Assembly (NCBI GenBank): GCA_903900805.1
Contig: CAIUOP010000075.1
Coordinates: forward strand, 1 to 64,000
Length of the DNA: 64,000 nt
Direction: 5' to 3'
DNA from: an uncultured beta proteobacterium
Lineage (GTDB): Bacteria > Pseudomonadota > Gammaproteobacteria > Burkholderiales > Burkholderiaceae
Positions 42,508 through 52,705 of the stretch are shown here, piece by piece (within the stretch, counting starts at the first letter, position 1; each line of letters begins with the position of its first letter). Both the position numbers and the translations under genes were made by a program. The notes under the pieces are model-generated. The model was not told where the DNA came from. It made no database searches and worked only from the letters and a program-made list of their open reading frames with translations.

Positions 42508-43662
42508 TTGACTGTGAACAGCACTTCCTTCTCGCATAGCAAATACGCGATCGTCGGTGGCGGCCTGATGGGCCGTTTACTGGCGGTAGCGCTTGCCCAA
42601 CGAGGCGCGCAAGTAGATCTTTTTGATAAAGGTAGTTCGGATGGGAAAGGCTCTGCTGCGCGAGTGGCGGCTGCCATGTTGGCACCGCTCGCCGAGTCTG
42701 CAATTACAGAAGATTCGGTTGTGCGGATGGGTATTCACAGTCTGCCGCGCTGGAAAGAACTCATTAGTGAATTGTCTACACCCGTATTTTTTCAGCAAGC
42801 TGGCACTTTGATTGTGTGGCATCGGCAAGATGCTAGCGATGCGCAAAGATTTACGGCCCACTTAGAGCGTAACTGTCGCAACAATACATTATTGCAATTA
42901 CCACAAAAGTTAAACAATGAAGCAGTGCGTGATTTAGAGCCAGGACTTGCTGAGCGCTTTACTCAGGGATTATTTTTGCCCAATGAGGGGCAGCTCGACA
43001 ATCGCCAATTGTTGGATGCCCTGCTTGTAGAGCTCGGCAAGCTGAAGGTTCATTGCCACTGGCATACCGAAGTCCATCCAGATGATCTGCGTAAAGATCA
43101 GGCTTATCAGACTGTGATCGACTGCCGTGGCACGGGCGCTCAGAATGTCTGGGCTTCTAATGGCGCTAATACCTTACGCGGCGTGCGTGGTGAAGTGATT
43201 CGCTTATATGCACCCGAAGTGAAACTCGAACGCCCAACCCGCCTCATTCATCCACGCTACCCAATCTATATTGCCCCAAAAGAAAATGACATCTATGTCG
43301 TTGGCGCAACCGAAATTGAATCAGACGACCTATCTGAGATGAGCGTTCGCTCTGCTATGGAATTACTCAGTGCTGTGTATACCGTGCATAGCGGTTTTGC
43401 TGAGGCCCGTATTTTAGAAATGGCAACACAATGTCGCCCAACCCTGAAAAATAATCTTCCAGAGATCAAGACGCGCAAAGATAAGGGGCTCTCTGATGTG
43501 ATGATGATCAATGGCCTATACCGCCATGGATACATGATTTCTCCGGCGGTTATGGACTGCACCTTAGAGCTGCTGGCTTCTGGTGAAAGTAATACTGCTT
43601 TGGAATTAGGCTTGAACATTACTAAAGAGGCCAGTGATCAAGAGGCTAGCTTATGCGCGTAA
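42508..43662 (+). CDS. thiO: Glycine oxidase ThiO / FAD-dependent oxidoreductase
   Basis: YAIVGGGLMGRLLAVALAQRGAQVDLFDKG; between thiC and thiS. Confidence 0.9.
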   Translation: MTVNSTSFSHSKYAIVGGGLMGRLLAVALAQRGAQVDLFDKGSSDGKGSAARVAAAMLAPLAESAITEDSVVRMGIHSLPRWKELISELSTPVFFQQAGTLIVWHRQDASDAQRFTAHLERNCRNNTLLQLPQKLNNEAVRDLEPGLAERFTQGLFLPNEGQLDNRQLLDALLVELGKLKVHCHWHTEVHPDDLRKDQAYQTVIDCRGTGAQNVWASNGANTLRGVRGEVIRLYAPEVKLERPTRLIHPRYPIYIAPKENDIYVVGATEIESDDLSEMSVRSAMELLSAVYTVHSGFAEARILEMATQCRPTLKNNLPEIKTRKDKGLSDVMMINGLYRHGYMISPAVMDCTLELLASGESNTALELGLNITKEASDQEASLCA

Positions 43663-43850
43663 TTGTGAATCAAGTGGAATATGAGCTGCCTAAGCAGAGC
43701 ATGATCTCGGATGTACTTTCTTTAATTAATGCAAGACCGCCCTATGCTGTAGCGGTCAATTTAAACTTTGTACCGAAAACCCAGCATGATGAATTTCTGC
43801 TCAATGAGAATGATCAAGTAGAAGTGATTGCTCCGGTTACTGGTGGTTAG
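43653..43850 (+). CDS. thiS: Sulfur carrier protein ThiS
   Basis: 65 aa ending in VTGG (C-terminal Gly-Gly). Confidence 0.94.
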   Translation: MRVIVNQVEYELPKQSMISDVLSLINARPPYAVAVNLNFVPKTQHDEFLLNENDQVEVIAPVTGG

Positions 43851-43856
43851 AAATCC

Positions 43857-44675
43857 ATGACAGCCCCATTACCCAATAATCTCAATAGTGCTGATGCCTT
43901 AGTGCTCTATGGCGAGAGCTTTGCTAGCCGTTTGCTATTAGGAACCTCGCGTTATCCCTCCCCACAAGTGCTGGAGAACGCAGTGCATGCCTCCAATCCG
44001 GCAATGATTACGGTGAGCTTGCGCCGCCAAGGAACCTCTACTACCGAGGCGCATAGTGGCTTTTGGGAGCTCTTAAAAAAGATGGCTGTACCAGTACTAC
44101 CAAATACTGCTGGTTGTCATAGCCCACAAGAAGTCATCACCACAGCACAAATGGCGCGTGAAGTTTTTGAGACTGACTGGATTAAGCTCGAATTAATTGG
44201 TGATGATTACACCTTACAACCAGATACTTTGCGCCTGGTTGAAACGGCGCAGACTTTAATTAAAGATGGTTTTAAGGTTTTGCCGTATTGCACTGAAGAC
44301 TTAATATTGTGCCAACGCTTAGTCGATGTTGGTTGCCAAGCTGTCATGCCTTGGGCTGCGCCAATTGGCACGGGTCAAGGCCCCTTAAATCCCTATGCTA
44401 TGCAGCTGCTGCGTGACCGGTTAAAAGTGCCTCTTCTAGTAGATGCTGGCTTAGGCCTGCCATCTCATGCCTGCACTGTGATGGAATGGGGTTTTGATGG
44501 TGTGTTATTAAATACTGCCGTTGCGCTTGCCGAAGATCCAGTAGTGATGGCAAAAGCTTTTGCGATGGCCGTCGATGCTGGTCGCGCAGCTTATTTATCA
44601 GGCGCCATGAAACCACAAGCATCTGCTCAGGCGAGCACACCATTGGTGGGCACTCCTTTTTGGCATCAGAGTTAA
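43857..44675 (+). CDS. thiG: Thiazole synthase
   Basis: [41 protein letters not shown]. Confidence 0.95.
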   Translation: MTAPLPNNLNSADALVLYGESFASRLLLGTSRYPSPQVLENAVHASNPAMITVSLRRQGTSTTEAHSGFWELLKKMAVPVLPNTAGCHSPQEVITTAQMAREVFETDWIKLELIGDDYTLQPDTLRLVETAQTLIKDGFKVLPYCTEDLILCQRLVDVGCQAVMPWAAPIGTGQGPLNPYAMQLLRDRLKVPLLVDAGLGLPSHACTVMEWGFDGVLLNTAVALAEDPVVMAKAFAMAVDAGRAAYLSGAMKPQASAQASTPLVGTPFWHQS

Positions 44676-45598
44676 TGAGTTTAATTCGAGATCTTGCTGA
44701 TCAAATTCTGGCAGCGCATGGCAATGATGATCTGTGCCTACCGATCCCGCAATATACCGTCAGCAAACCGCCACCCAGAATTGATAATGAATCTGCTGTT
44801 GATCATTACGAGCTTGCTGGTGCTCTTGCGGCCATTAATATGGGCTTTATCGAGAGCGATGCCAAAGTATTAGGTAAGGCTTGGTCCCGTATGGCGCAGG
44901 AAGATGGTGGCTTTAATGCCTTGAAGTGGCCCAACAGACCAGAACACTTTGATTTGCTTCCCTGGACTCGCAATATGAATCCCAACGCATTTCCAGAGTG
45001 TCCCATGCGTTTAGGTTTATACGGCGTGATGCCGGATGCAGATTGGGTAAAGCGTATGGTCGATGCACAGCTTCCCACGGTCCAATTACGTTTTAAATCC
45101 GAAGATAAATACAAAATCAGAAAACAAATTAAAGAATCCGTGAAGGCCGTCAAAGACAGTCAAACCTTGCTCTTTATTAATGATTATTGGGAGCAAGCAA
45201 TTGATGCAGGCGCTTATGGCGTTCACCTTGGTCAAGAAGATATGGCCACTGCCGATTTAGATAAAATTCGCTCTGCAGGTCTGCGCTTAGGTTTGAGCAC
45301 GCATGGCTATGCCGAGATGGCTTACGCGGATCGTTTTTGCCCCAGTTACATTGCAATGGGAGCGGTTTTTCCAACCAATTTGAAGAAGATGCCTACTGTG
45401 CCGCAAGGCTTAGGTCGCCTTTATCAATACGCCAAACTCATGAATCACTATCCATTGGTAGCCATTGGTGGCATCGATCAAGATAGTATGCGTGCAGTGT
45501 CTAGGAGTGGTGTTGGTTCAGTTGCAGTAGTTCGAGCGATCACGCAAGCCAAAGATCCCAAGGCCGCCGTTAAGCACCTAAAAGAATTAATACAGTAA
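44675..45598 (+). CDS. thiE: Thiamine-phosphate synthase with N-terminal extension
   Basis: C-terminal core TVQLRFK, FINDYWEQAIDAGAYGVHLGQEDM, IAMGAVFPT; ATG overlaps thiG stop. Confidence 0.9.
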   Translation: MSLIRDLADQILAAHGNDDLCLPIPQYTVSKPPPRIDNESAVDHYELAGALAAINMGFIESDAKVLGKAWSRMAQEDGGFNALKWPNRPEHFDLLPWTRNMNPNAFPECPMRLGLYGVMPDADWVKRMVDAQLPTVQLRFKSEDKYKIRKQIKESVKAVKDSQTLLFINDYWEQAIDAGAYGVHLGQEDMATADLDKIRSAGLRLGLSTHGYAEMAYADRFCPSYIAMGAVFPTNLKKMPTVPQGLGRLYQYAKLMNHYPLVAIGGIDQDSMRAVSRSGVGSVAVVRAITQAKDPKAAVKHLKELIQ

Positions 45599-45640
45599 TC
45601 CGCAAGAAGCTAAAAAGCTTTTAGTGCTTAGCGGTGCTCA

Positions 45641-46525
45641 CTAGTACTTGCCTTTTTCATCAAGCAGAGCGGTTGGATAAAAATCATGCATATGCCACAA
45701 AGGGCCTGGGCCTTCACCAATACTTAAGAAGCGCCCTGCTTCTAAGCCAGCTTCCACATAAGAAATCGCTTTTGCTACCGCGTGACTTAAATCATGGCCA
45801 TCGGCCAAATAGGTTGCAATAGCAGAGGCTAGAGAGCAACCTGTGCCATGAGTATTGAGGGTATTGACGCGATAGTGTTTGAATTCTTTCGTTTGGGTGA
45901 CCTCTAAGTCATCCTCTAGAGTTTTCCACATCAAAAAATCGGTGATTTGAGTATGCGTAGCATCAAGATGTCCGCCTTTTATCAATACAGCCTGAGGACC
46001 CATCTCAAGTAATTCTTGAGCCGCCATCTTGAAATCACCTGGCGCTGTAATATCGCGTCCCAGTAGCAATGATGCTTCTTCCATGTTGGGAGTGATCAAT
46101 GTTGCCATCGGAAACAATTCAGCAATCATAGCTTGTGCTGTGTCATCGCCACCTAAACTTGCTCCAGAGGTTGCACGTAAGACAGGATCAAGAACGATGC
46201 GTTGCACGCCATGACGATGCAATGCTTTGGCAACAGTTTGCACAATTTGCGGGCTAGCCAGCATTCCAATTTTGACAACATCTACCCCGATATCCAAGAT
46301 GACAGCATCAATCTGAGCTTCAATCACATCAAGATCGATATCTTGGATACGAGTGACACCTAGCGTATTTTGAGCGGTGATGGCGGTGATCACTGACATG
46401 CCGTAAGCCCCAAGCGCTGTGAACACTTTGAGATCAGCCTGAAGCCCTGCCCCGCCACCGCTGTCCGAGCCGGCGATAGTCAGTACTTTAGGGATCTGTA
46501 CGGATGTGGGTAGTAAAGAACGCAT
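45641..46525 (-). CDS. thiD: Hydroxymethylpyrimidine/phosphomethylpyrimidine kinase
   Basis: IAGSDSGGGAGLQADLKVFTALGAYGMSVITAITAQNT; HGTGCSLASAIA. Confidence 0.95.
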   Translation of the reverse strand: MRSLLPTSVQIPKVLTIAGSDSGGGAGLQADLKVFTALGAYGMSVITAITAQNTLGVTRIQDIDLDVIEAQIDAVILDIGVDVVKIGMLASPQIVQTVAKALHRHGVQRIVLDPVLRATSGASLGGDDTAQAMIAELFPMATLITPNMEEASLLLGRDITAPGDFKMAAQELLEMGPQAVLIKGGHLDATHTQITDFLMWKTLEDDLEVTQTKEFKHYRVNTLNTHGTGCSLASAIATYLADGHDLSHAVAKAISYVEAGLEAGRFLSIGEGPGPLWHMHDFYPTALLDEKGKY

Positions 46526-46546
46526 CTTGCTATAATATCGGCTTAT

Positions 46547-46621
46547 TCCCCGATAGCTCAGCGGTAGAGCAGCAGACTGTTAATCTGTTGGTCCGTGGTT
46601 CGATCCCACGTCGGGGAGCCA
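46547..46621 (+). tRNA. tRNA-Asn (anticodon GUU), CCA encoded
   Basis: tccccgatagctcagcggtagagcagcagactgttaatctgttggtccgtggttcgatcccacgtcggggagcca. Confidence 0.96.
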
Positions 46622-46640
46622 AAATATCTGCAGTTATGAA

Positions 46641-46668
46641 GGGTCTAGAACAATCTAGGCCCTTTTTT
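46641..46668 (+). terminator. Rho-independent terminator after tRNA-Asn
   Basis: gggtctaga-acaa-tctaggccc followed by TTTTTT. Confidence 0.85.
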
Positions 46669-46779
46669 CATTGTTAGGCTGCTTTAGGCTACTAAAGTGT
46701 TCCAAGCGATTAGCCGATTGTGCTTAAATTGGGTAATTCAATTCATCATCAGAATGAGTCCATTCAACCGGAGATAGTC

Positions 46780-47811
46780 ATGATTCAAAGTAGCCCCTTT
46801 AATTCGCTTGGCCGAGCAATTGCCCTCGTTATAGGCCTAGTTGCCCTGCTTGCTGGTCTCGCCCAACCAAGCTTAGCCCAATCAGATTACCCAAATAAGC
46901 CGATCCGATTTGTCATTCCTTTTCCTGCTGGCGGCTCAACCGATAATATTGCTAGGCCACTTCAAAATGAACTCCTCAATACGGCCAAGTGGAATGTCCT
47001 TATCGATAATAAAGCAGGCGCTGGAGGCAATATTGCCGCAGAAATCGTTGCTAAAGCACCCCCTGATGGCTACACCTGGCTGATGGCCTCTGTAGGTACA
47101 CATGGCATCAATCTTCCTCTTTACACTCAAGGTGGCGGCAAGCTGCCATATGATCCTATTAAGGATTTCACACCCATCTCTTTAGTAGCTGAACTGCCGA
47201 ATGTCTTAGTTTTGAATCCAGAGTTTGCTGCTAAGAACAATATCAATAGCGTCAATGATTTGATTGCTTATGCCAGAGCAAATCCTGGCAAGGTGAATAT
47301 GGCCTCAAGCGGCAACGGCACATCGATCCATATGGCTGGAGAACTCTTTAAGTCGATGACTAAAACCTATATGGTTCATCTGCCATACAAAGGAAGCCCT
47401 CCCGCAGTAATCGACCTCATGGCAGGCAATGTCGATATCATGTTTGATAATCTGCCGTCTTCGATTAGCTTTATTCGTGCGGGCCGCTTAAAAGCATTGG
47501 CGGTGACTAGTGCTAAGCGCTCAGCTGCCTTGCCAGACTTGCCAACCGTTGCTGAAGCAGCTAATTTACCTGGCTATGAGGTAACCTCTTGGTTTGGAGT
47601 AGTTGGCCCTGCAAATATGCCTGCAGATATTTTGAGCAAAGACAGTGCTGCAATAATAGCGGCTGTTAATAGCCCATCAGTAAAAGAAAAGTATCTGGCG
47701 ATGGGTGCGCAACCGGTTGGCAATACGCCTGCACAATTTAGCGCCTTCATTAAAAATGAGATCGCAAAGTGGACTAAGGTAGTCAAAGAATCCGGAGCAA
47801 AAGTAGATTAA
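46780..47811 (+). CDS. Bug/TctC-family tripartite tricarboxylate solute receptor
   Basis: Signal peptide ending [45 protein letters not shown]. Confidence 0.92.
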   Translation: MIQSSPFNSLGRAIALVIGLVALLAGLAQPSLAQSDYPNKPIRFVIPFPAGGSTDNIARPLQNELLNTAKWNVLIDNKAGAGGNIAAEIVAKAPPDGYTWLMASVGTHGINLPLYTQGGGKLPYDPIKDFTPISLVAELPNVLVLNPEFAAKNNINSVNDLIAYARANPGKVNMASSGNGTSIHMAGELFKSMTKTYMVHLPYKGSPPAVIDLMAGNVDIMFDNLPSSISFIRAGRLKALAVTSAKRSAALPDLPTVAEAANLPGYEVTSWFGVVGPANMPADILSKDSAAIIAAVNSPSVKEKYLAMGAQPVGNTPAQFSAFIKNEIAKWTKVVKESGAKVD

Positions 47812-47831
47812 TCTTTTTAAGCTTAGCAAAC

Positions 47832-47858
47832 AAAAGAGGAGCGTTGCTCCTCTTTTTT
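47832..47858. terminator. Bidirectional rho-independent terminator
   Basis: aaaagaggagc-gtt-gctcctctttttt between convergent genes. Confidence 0.85.
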
Positions 47859-47859
47859 A

Positions 47860-49518
47860 TTACTTACCTAATTGAGACAGTAATTTACTAGGTGAGATTA
47901 CTTCTTGATCTAAGACCAACTCTATTAATGCGCCCTTTTTACTGGCTAGTGCTTTTGCAAATACGGCTCCAAACTCTTCAGTCTTAGTGACTCTAAATCC
48001 AGGCATTCCAAAGCTATCGGCAAACTTCACAAAATCTGGATTGGTTAAACCAGTCGCCATCACGCGCGACTTAAACTCCCTCTCCTGATGCATACGAATC
48101 GTTCCTAACATATTGTTATTAACTACCAAAACAATTGGGAAGGCGTCATAACGGGCTGCGGTAGCAAGCTCTTGGCAATTCATCATAAAGTCACCGTCAC
48201 CACAGACTGCGACCACAACTTTTTCAGGATTTGCGATTTTGGCGGCAATGGCTGCAGGCAAACCATAGCCCATGGAGCCATTTGCGGGAGCCAATTGGGT
48301 TTTGTATGGCCCATAAGGATAAAAGCGATGCACCCAAGTGGCAAAGTTACCAGCGCCATTAGTCACAATGGCGTCACGCGGTATCGAACTTGGCAATGAA
48401 CTCATGATTTGAGCTAACTGCAAATCACCAGGAGTGATCACTGGGCTAGCGAATGCTAAATACTCAGCGTGTGCTGCTTTAATAGTTGTATTGTCATATT
48501 GGCCGTCCATCTTGACATTCTTGAGAGCTGAACAGAAATTTTCTGGGCTGCAATTGATCGCAAAGTCTGGACGATACACACGGCCTAGATCTTCTGTACC
48601 TGAAAGCACATGGATTAAGGTATTTTTAGCTTGAGGAATAGAGAATAAGGTGTAACCCGCTGTGGTCATCTCACCCAAACGCTCACCAATAACCAATAGA
48701 ACATCGGCTTCAGTAACGCGCTTTACTAAGGCTGGGTTGGCACCAATTCCTAAATCACCCGCAAATGCAGAATCTAAGTTATCAATCACATCCTGAGACC
48801 GAAAGCCAGTAGCTACGGGAACGCCTTCTTGATTAGCCCAACTTCTCAAATCCTCGCAAGCAGTACTATTCCAATTGCCCCCACCGGCAATAATCATCGG
48901 CTTCTTAGCAGATGTGAACGCCTTCATTGCCAAATCAAATTGCTTACTATCTAAGCCTGGCTGAACAATATGCGCTGGCTTAACTGGGTTTTCATGACCG
49001 GACGTGTACAAGACATCTTCAGGCAAAGCGAGTACAACTGGGCCTTTACGTCCTGCTTGAGCAATATGAAATGCATGCGAAACAAATTCATCGATGCGAT
49101 CAACGCGATCAATGCTACCAACCCATTTCGCACATTCTGAATACATGCGGCGATAGTCGATTTCTTGAAAAGCTTCACGCTCAACCATGTCTGTGCCTAC
49201 TTGACCCACTAGTAAAACCATTGGGGTCGCATCTTGGTAGGCTGTATGCATCCCAATCATGGCATTAGATGCGCCCGGCCCCCGCGTAACCATCATCACT
49301 CCTGCTTGGCCTGTCAATTTTGCATAGGCCTCAGCCATATAAGCAGCGCCACCTTCTTGACGGCAAGTAATAAACTGAAAGTTGGGATGATCCACAAGCC
49401 CATTTAAAAGGGGTAGAAAGCTTTCTCCAGGGACCCCAAAGGCAATATCTACTCCTTGTCTTACTAAGGAATTTGCCAGTATCTGACCACCATTCATCAT
49501 CTTGCTTGGTGTCGCCAT
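47860..49518 (-). CDS. Thiamine-pyrophosphate-dependent enzyme (acetolactate synthase-like)
   Basis: VDIAFGVPGESFLPLLNGL, RQEGGAAYMAEAYAKLTG; GDGDFMMNCQELATAARYDAFPIVLVVNNN TPP motif. Confidence 0.92.
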   Translation of the reverse strand: MATPSKMMNGGQILANSLVRQGVDIAFGVPGESFLPLLNGLVDHPNFQFITCRQEGGAAYMAEAYAKLTGQAGVMMVTRGPGASNAMIGMHTAYQDATPMVLLVGQVGTDMVEREAFQEIDYRRMYSECAKWVGSIDRVDRIDEFVSHAFHIAQAGRKGPVVLALPEDVLYTSGHENPVKPAHIVQPGLDSKQFDLAMKAFTSAKKPMIIAGGGNWNSTACEDLRSWANQEGVPVATGFRSQDVIDNLDSAFAGDLGIGANPALVKRVTEADVLLVIGERLGEMTTAGYTLFSIPQAKNTLIHVLSGTEDLGRVYRPDFAINCSPENFCSALKNVKMDGQYDNTTIKAAHAEYLAFASPVITPGDLQLAQIMSSLPSSIPRDAIVTNGAGNFATWVHRFYPYGPYKTQLAPANGSMGYGLPAAIAAKIANPEKVVVAVCGDGDFMMNCQELATAARYDAFPIVLVVNNNMLGTIRMHQEREFKSRVMATGLTNPDFVKFADSFGMPGFRVTKTEEFGAVFAKALASKKGALIELVLDQEVISPSKLLSQLGK

Positions 49519-49669
49519 GCTATTTTTATGCTTTCTTATAGATCTTGAGAGTAGTGAAGTACATCTATGTCAAATAGAAAGTTATCACACTTTGATAAAG
49601 CACTAGGTCAATCGGGCTGACCTATACTGCGGGAACTGACAATAAATCAATACAAATGGAGGCACAAAG

Positions 49670-50539
49670 ATGAGGTTATTTGGCTTTAAAGGTCCAAATG
49701 GATATGAGAGCGTAGGAGCCCTCTCCAAAGGGGATCAAGATACCTTTATTGATGTGTGCGCCACAGACCCACTCACACCCAAGGACTTACAAGAAATCAT
49801 TCAATCTCAGGGCCATTTAGATCGAGTAGGCACTGCCATTGCACATTCCAAAGCAATCACTGGCAAGCTTAATACTATTAGCTTCAAGGCGCCTATTGAA
49901 AAACCTGGGAAAATCGTCTGTATGGGCTTGAACTACGCTGACCATGCCAAAGAAGGTGGCAATGCAAGGCCTGAGTATCCTAGTTTTTTTATGCGCGGCC
50001 CCAGCTCCATGACGGCACATTTAAGCCCAATTCTGCGCCCTAAAGTTTCAGACAAGTTAGATTACGAGGCTGAGCTTGCTTTTATTATTGGCAAAAAGGC
50101 ACGACACCTCACTCTAGATAATGCTTTAGATTGTGTTGCCGGTTACAGTATCTTTAATGATGGCAGTATTCGTGATTACCAACGTAAAACGACTCAGTGG
50201 ACGATTGGTAAAAACTTTGATCAAACCGGTGCGTTTGGTCCATGGCTTGTAACGCCAGATGAGCTACCACCCGGATGCGATGGTTTAAATATTCAATCTC
50301 GCTTAAATGGCAAAGTAATGCAAAACGCCAATACAAAGGATTTCTTGTGGGGAGTTGCAGAGACTATCGTGTTGATTACTGAGTGTATGACTTTAGAACC
50401 AGGTGATGTCGTGATTACCGGAACCCCAGCTGGTGTGGGCTACGCCAGAACTCCCCCAGTTTTTATGAAGCCTGGGGATATTTGTGAAATCGAAATCGAA
50501 TCCATTGGTATATTGCGGAACAGCATTGCTGATGAATAA
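49670..50539 (+). CDS. Fumarylacetoacetate hydrolase-family protein
   Basis: KIVCMGLNYADHAKEGG, DYEAELAFIIGKKAR, GDVVITGTPAGVGYAR. Confidence 0.93.
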   Translation: MRLFGFKGPNGYESVGALSKGDQDTFIDVCATDPLTPKDLQEIIQSQGHLDRVGTAIAHSKAITGKLNTISFKAPIEKPGKIVCMGLNYADHAKEGGNARPEYPSFFMRGPSSMTAHLSPILRPKVSDKLDYEAELAFIIGKKARHLTLDNALDCVAGYSIFNDGSIRDYQRKTTQWTIGKNFDQTGAFGPWLVTPDELPPGCDGLNIQSRLNGKVMQNANTKDFLWGVAETIVLITECMTLEPGDVVITGTPAGVGYARTPPVFMKPGDICEIEIESIGILRNSIADE

Positions 50540-50555
50540 GCTGCCTTGGGCTAAT

Positions 50556-51893
50556 CTAGTGCAGCTTCACAATCGAATCAGTTCTGCGATGAATTAAACG
50601 ACTGATCGTATCGAGTATTACCTTGATCCAGCCGTGCAAGGCTAGTTGATGTAATTTATAAAGACTCAGATACATGACCTTAGCAAAAAAGCCATCGATC
50701 ATGAGACTGCCGCCGATCAATCCGCCCATCATGCTTCCAACGCTACTAAATTTGCCTAGCGAAACGAGTGAGCCAAAGTCGCGATATCGATAAGCTTTTA
50801 AGGGTTTGCCATGAACAATGTTTTCTATTTGAGAATACAGATGGGAGGCTTGTTGATGCGCTGCTTGAGCACGCGGTGGAACAATCCCACCCTTCCCATT
50901 GCTAGCCTCGGGCCAAGGACAAGCAGCACAATCTCCCATCGCAAAGATATGAGGATCGCGCGTGGTTTGCAGCGTCGGTAACACCACTAATTGATTTGCG
51001 CGGTTACTTTCTAGGCCACCAATTTCATGTAAAAAATCAGGGGCCTTCACTCCAGCAGCCCAAACAATTAATTCGGCAGGAATCTCCACTCCATCAGCGA
51101 GGCGTAGCTTATCCAAAAAGACTTCCTCCACTTTTGCATTGGTAATCACTTCAACTCCAAGATCTACTAAGAGTACTTGCGCCGCTGCAGCTACTCTTTC
51201 AGGAAGTGCTGGCAATATCCGTGGCGCAGCCTCAATCAGGATGACTTTCATATCTTTATCTGGATCAACACGATCCATGCCATAAGAGATCACCTGCCGA
51301 GTTGTGCGATGAAGTTCTGCAGCGAGCTCGACACCTGTTGCGCCAGCGCCAATAATGGCAACCTTCAGTTGATTAAGCGCTAAAGGAGCATTCTGTGATT
51401 GCGCTCTAAGACATGCATTAATCATACGCAAATGAAAGCGCTTGGCATCTGCCAGCGACTCTAAGCGCTGCGCATACTTTTCTACACCGGGGGTTCCAAA
51501 ATCATTGGTTAAGCTACCAATCGCAATGATCAAGGTATCGTAAGGAATTAAACGCTCAGGCGTCACCATTTCACCTGAGTCATCTAAAAATGGGCCAATC
51601 CGAATTTCTTGTTTCTCGCGATTAACATCGATCAGCTCACCAATCCGAAATGCAAAATGGTGCCAATGGGCTTGGGCGATGTAATCTAACTCCTGGTCAG
51701 CAAGATCCATAATACCTGCAGCAACCTCGTGGAGTTTTGGCTTCCAGATGTGCGTGCGATTTTTATCTACTAAGGTAATGCTGATTTTTTGAGAGCCAGG
51801 CTTTGCTGATCCGTAGCGATTCCCTAGCTTTGTAGCTAGCTCCAAGCCCCCTGCACCGCCCCCTACTATGACTACCTTGTGAACCTGACTCAT
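50556..51893 (-). CDS. ndh: NADH dehydrogenase type II-like FAD oxidoreductase
   Basis: VVIVGGGAGGLELATKLG; VAIIGAGATGVELAAEL; IFAMGDCAACPW. Confidence 0.9.
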   Translation of the reverse strand: MSQVHKVVIVGGGAGGLELATKLGNRYGSAKPGSQKISITLVDKNRTHIWKPKLHEVAAGIMDLADQELDYIAQAHWHHFAFRIGELIDVNREKQEIRIGPFLDDSGEMVTPERLIPYDTLIIAIGSLTNDFGTPGVEKYAQRLESLADAKRFHLRMINACLRAQSQNAPLALNQLKVAIIGAGATGVELAAELHRTTRQVISYGMDRVDPDKDMKVILIEAAPRILPALPERVAAAAQVLLVDLGVEVITNAKVEEVFLDKLRLADGVEIPAELIVWAAGVKAPDFLHEIGGLESNRANQLVVLPTLQTTRDPHIFAMGDCAACPWPEASNGKGGIVPPRAQAAHQQASHLYSQIENIVHGKPLKAYRYRDFGSLVSLGKFSSVGSMMGGLIGGSLMIDGFFAKVMYLSLYKLHQLALHGWIKVILDTISRLIHRRTDSIVKLH

Positions 51894-51950
51894 ATATTTT
51901 TATGAATACGAGCGTTAATGACATTGTTTTGTGATCTCACGCAAATTGAA

Positions 51951-52682
51951 TTAACTTGCATTACTTAAGCCAACTGTGATGCCACCACAAACGTAGAGCG
52001 TTTGACCAGTAGTAAAGCTAGTGCGATCATCTAATAAGTAGGCTGCTGTATGTGCAATATCCTCTGGCTGACCCATTCTCTTCACCGGAACATTTTCAAT
52101 AATTTTGATTGTTTTTGGAGCATTTGGTGGATTGCCAGAAGTAAACAATTCTGTTGCAATTGGCCCAGGACCAATAGCATTAACAGTAATACCAAATTGG
52201 GCCAACTCCAGAGCCCAGGTTCTGGTCATCCCTTGCAACCCTGCTTTCATAGCAGAATAGGCGGTACGCTCTTCTTTACCTAGCGCTGCACGACTTGCAA
52301 TATTGACTATCCGCCCGAAGTTTTCTTCTCGCATCTGCGGAGCCAATTGTTGAGTTATAACCATGGGAGCCTTTAAATTCAAGGCATAGACAGCATCAAA
52401 ATCCTCCATACTTACATCCTCTAGAGCACCTGGCTTAATAATGCCCGCATTGTTTACTAGCCTAAGCACTTTAGTACGATACGTAATCTCTTGAAGAAGG
52501 GCCCTTAGAGCATCACTGTCAGTAATATCAATTTGATGAAATTCTTCGTCTTTTAATAAGCCTGGTGGTGCTAACTTATCTAAATTAATCACTCGATAAC
52601 CATCGTGAGTTAATCGTGTAGCAATAGCCCTACCTATTCCACGACTAGCACCAGTAATCAATACATTCTTTTGCTTATCCAT
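51951..52682 (-). CDS. SDR-family oxidoreductase
   Basis: VLITGASRGIGRAIA; YSAMKAGLQGMT; TTGQTLYVCGG. Confidence 0.92.
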   Translation of the reverse strand: MDKQKNVLITGASRGIGRAIATRLTHDGYRVINLDKLAPPGLLKDEEFHQIDITDSDALRALLQEITYRTKVLRLVNNAGIIKPGALEDVSMEDFDAVYALNLKAPMVITQQLAPQMREENFGRIVNIASRAALGKEERTAYSAMKAGLQGMTRTWALELAQFGITVNAIGPGPIATELFTSGNPPNAPKTIKIIENVPVKRMGQPEDIAHTAAYLLDDRTSFTTGQTLYVCGGITVGLSNAS

Positions 52683-52705
52683 CAGTTAGCCTTCTATCAT
52701 TGCAT

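Noticed and set aside
45601-45640. Possible terminator ctaaaa-agc-ttttag between thiE and thiD
   Set aside because: AT-only short stem; too weak to call.
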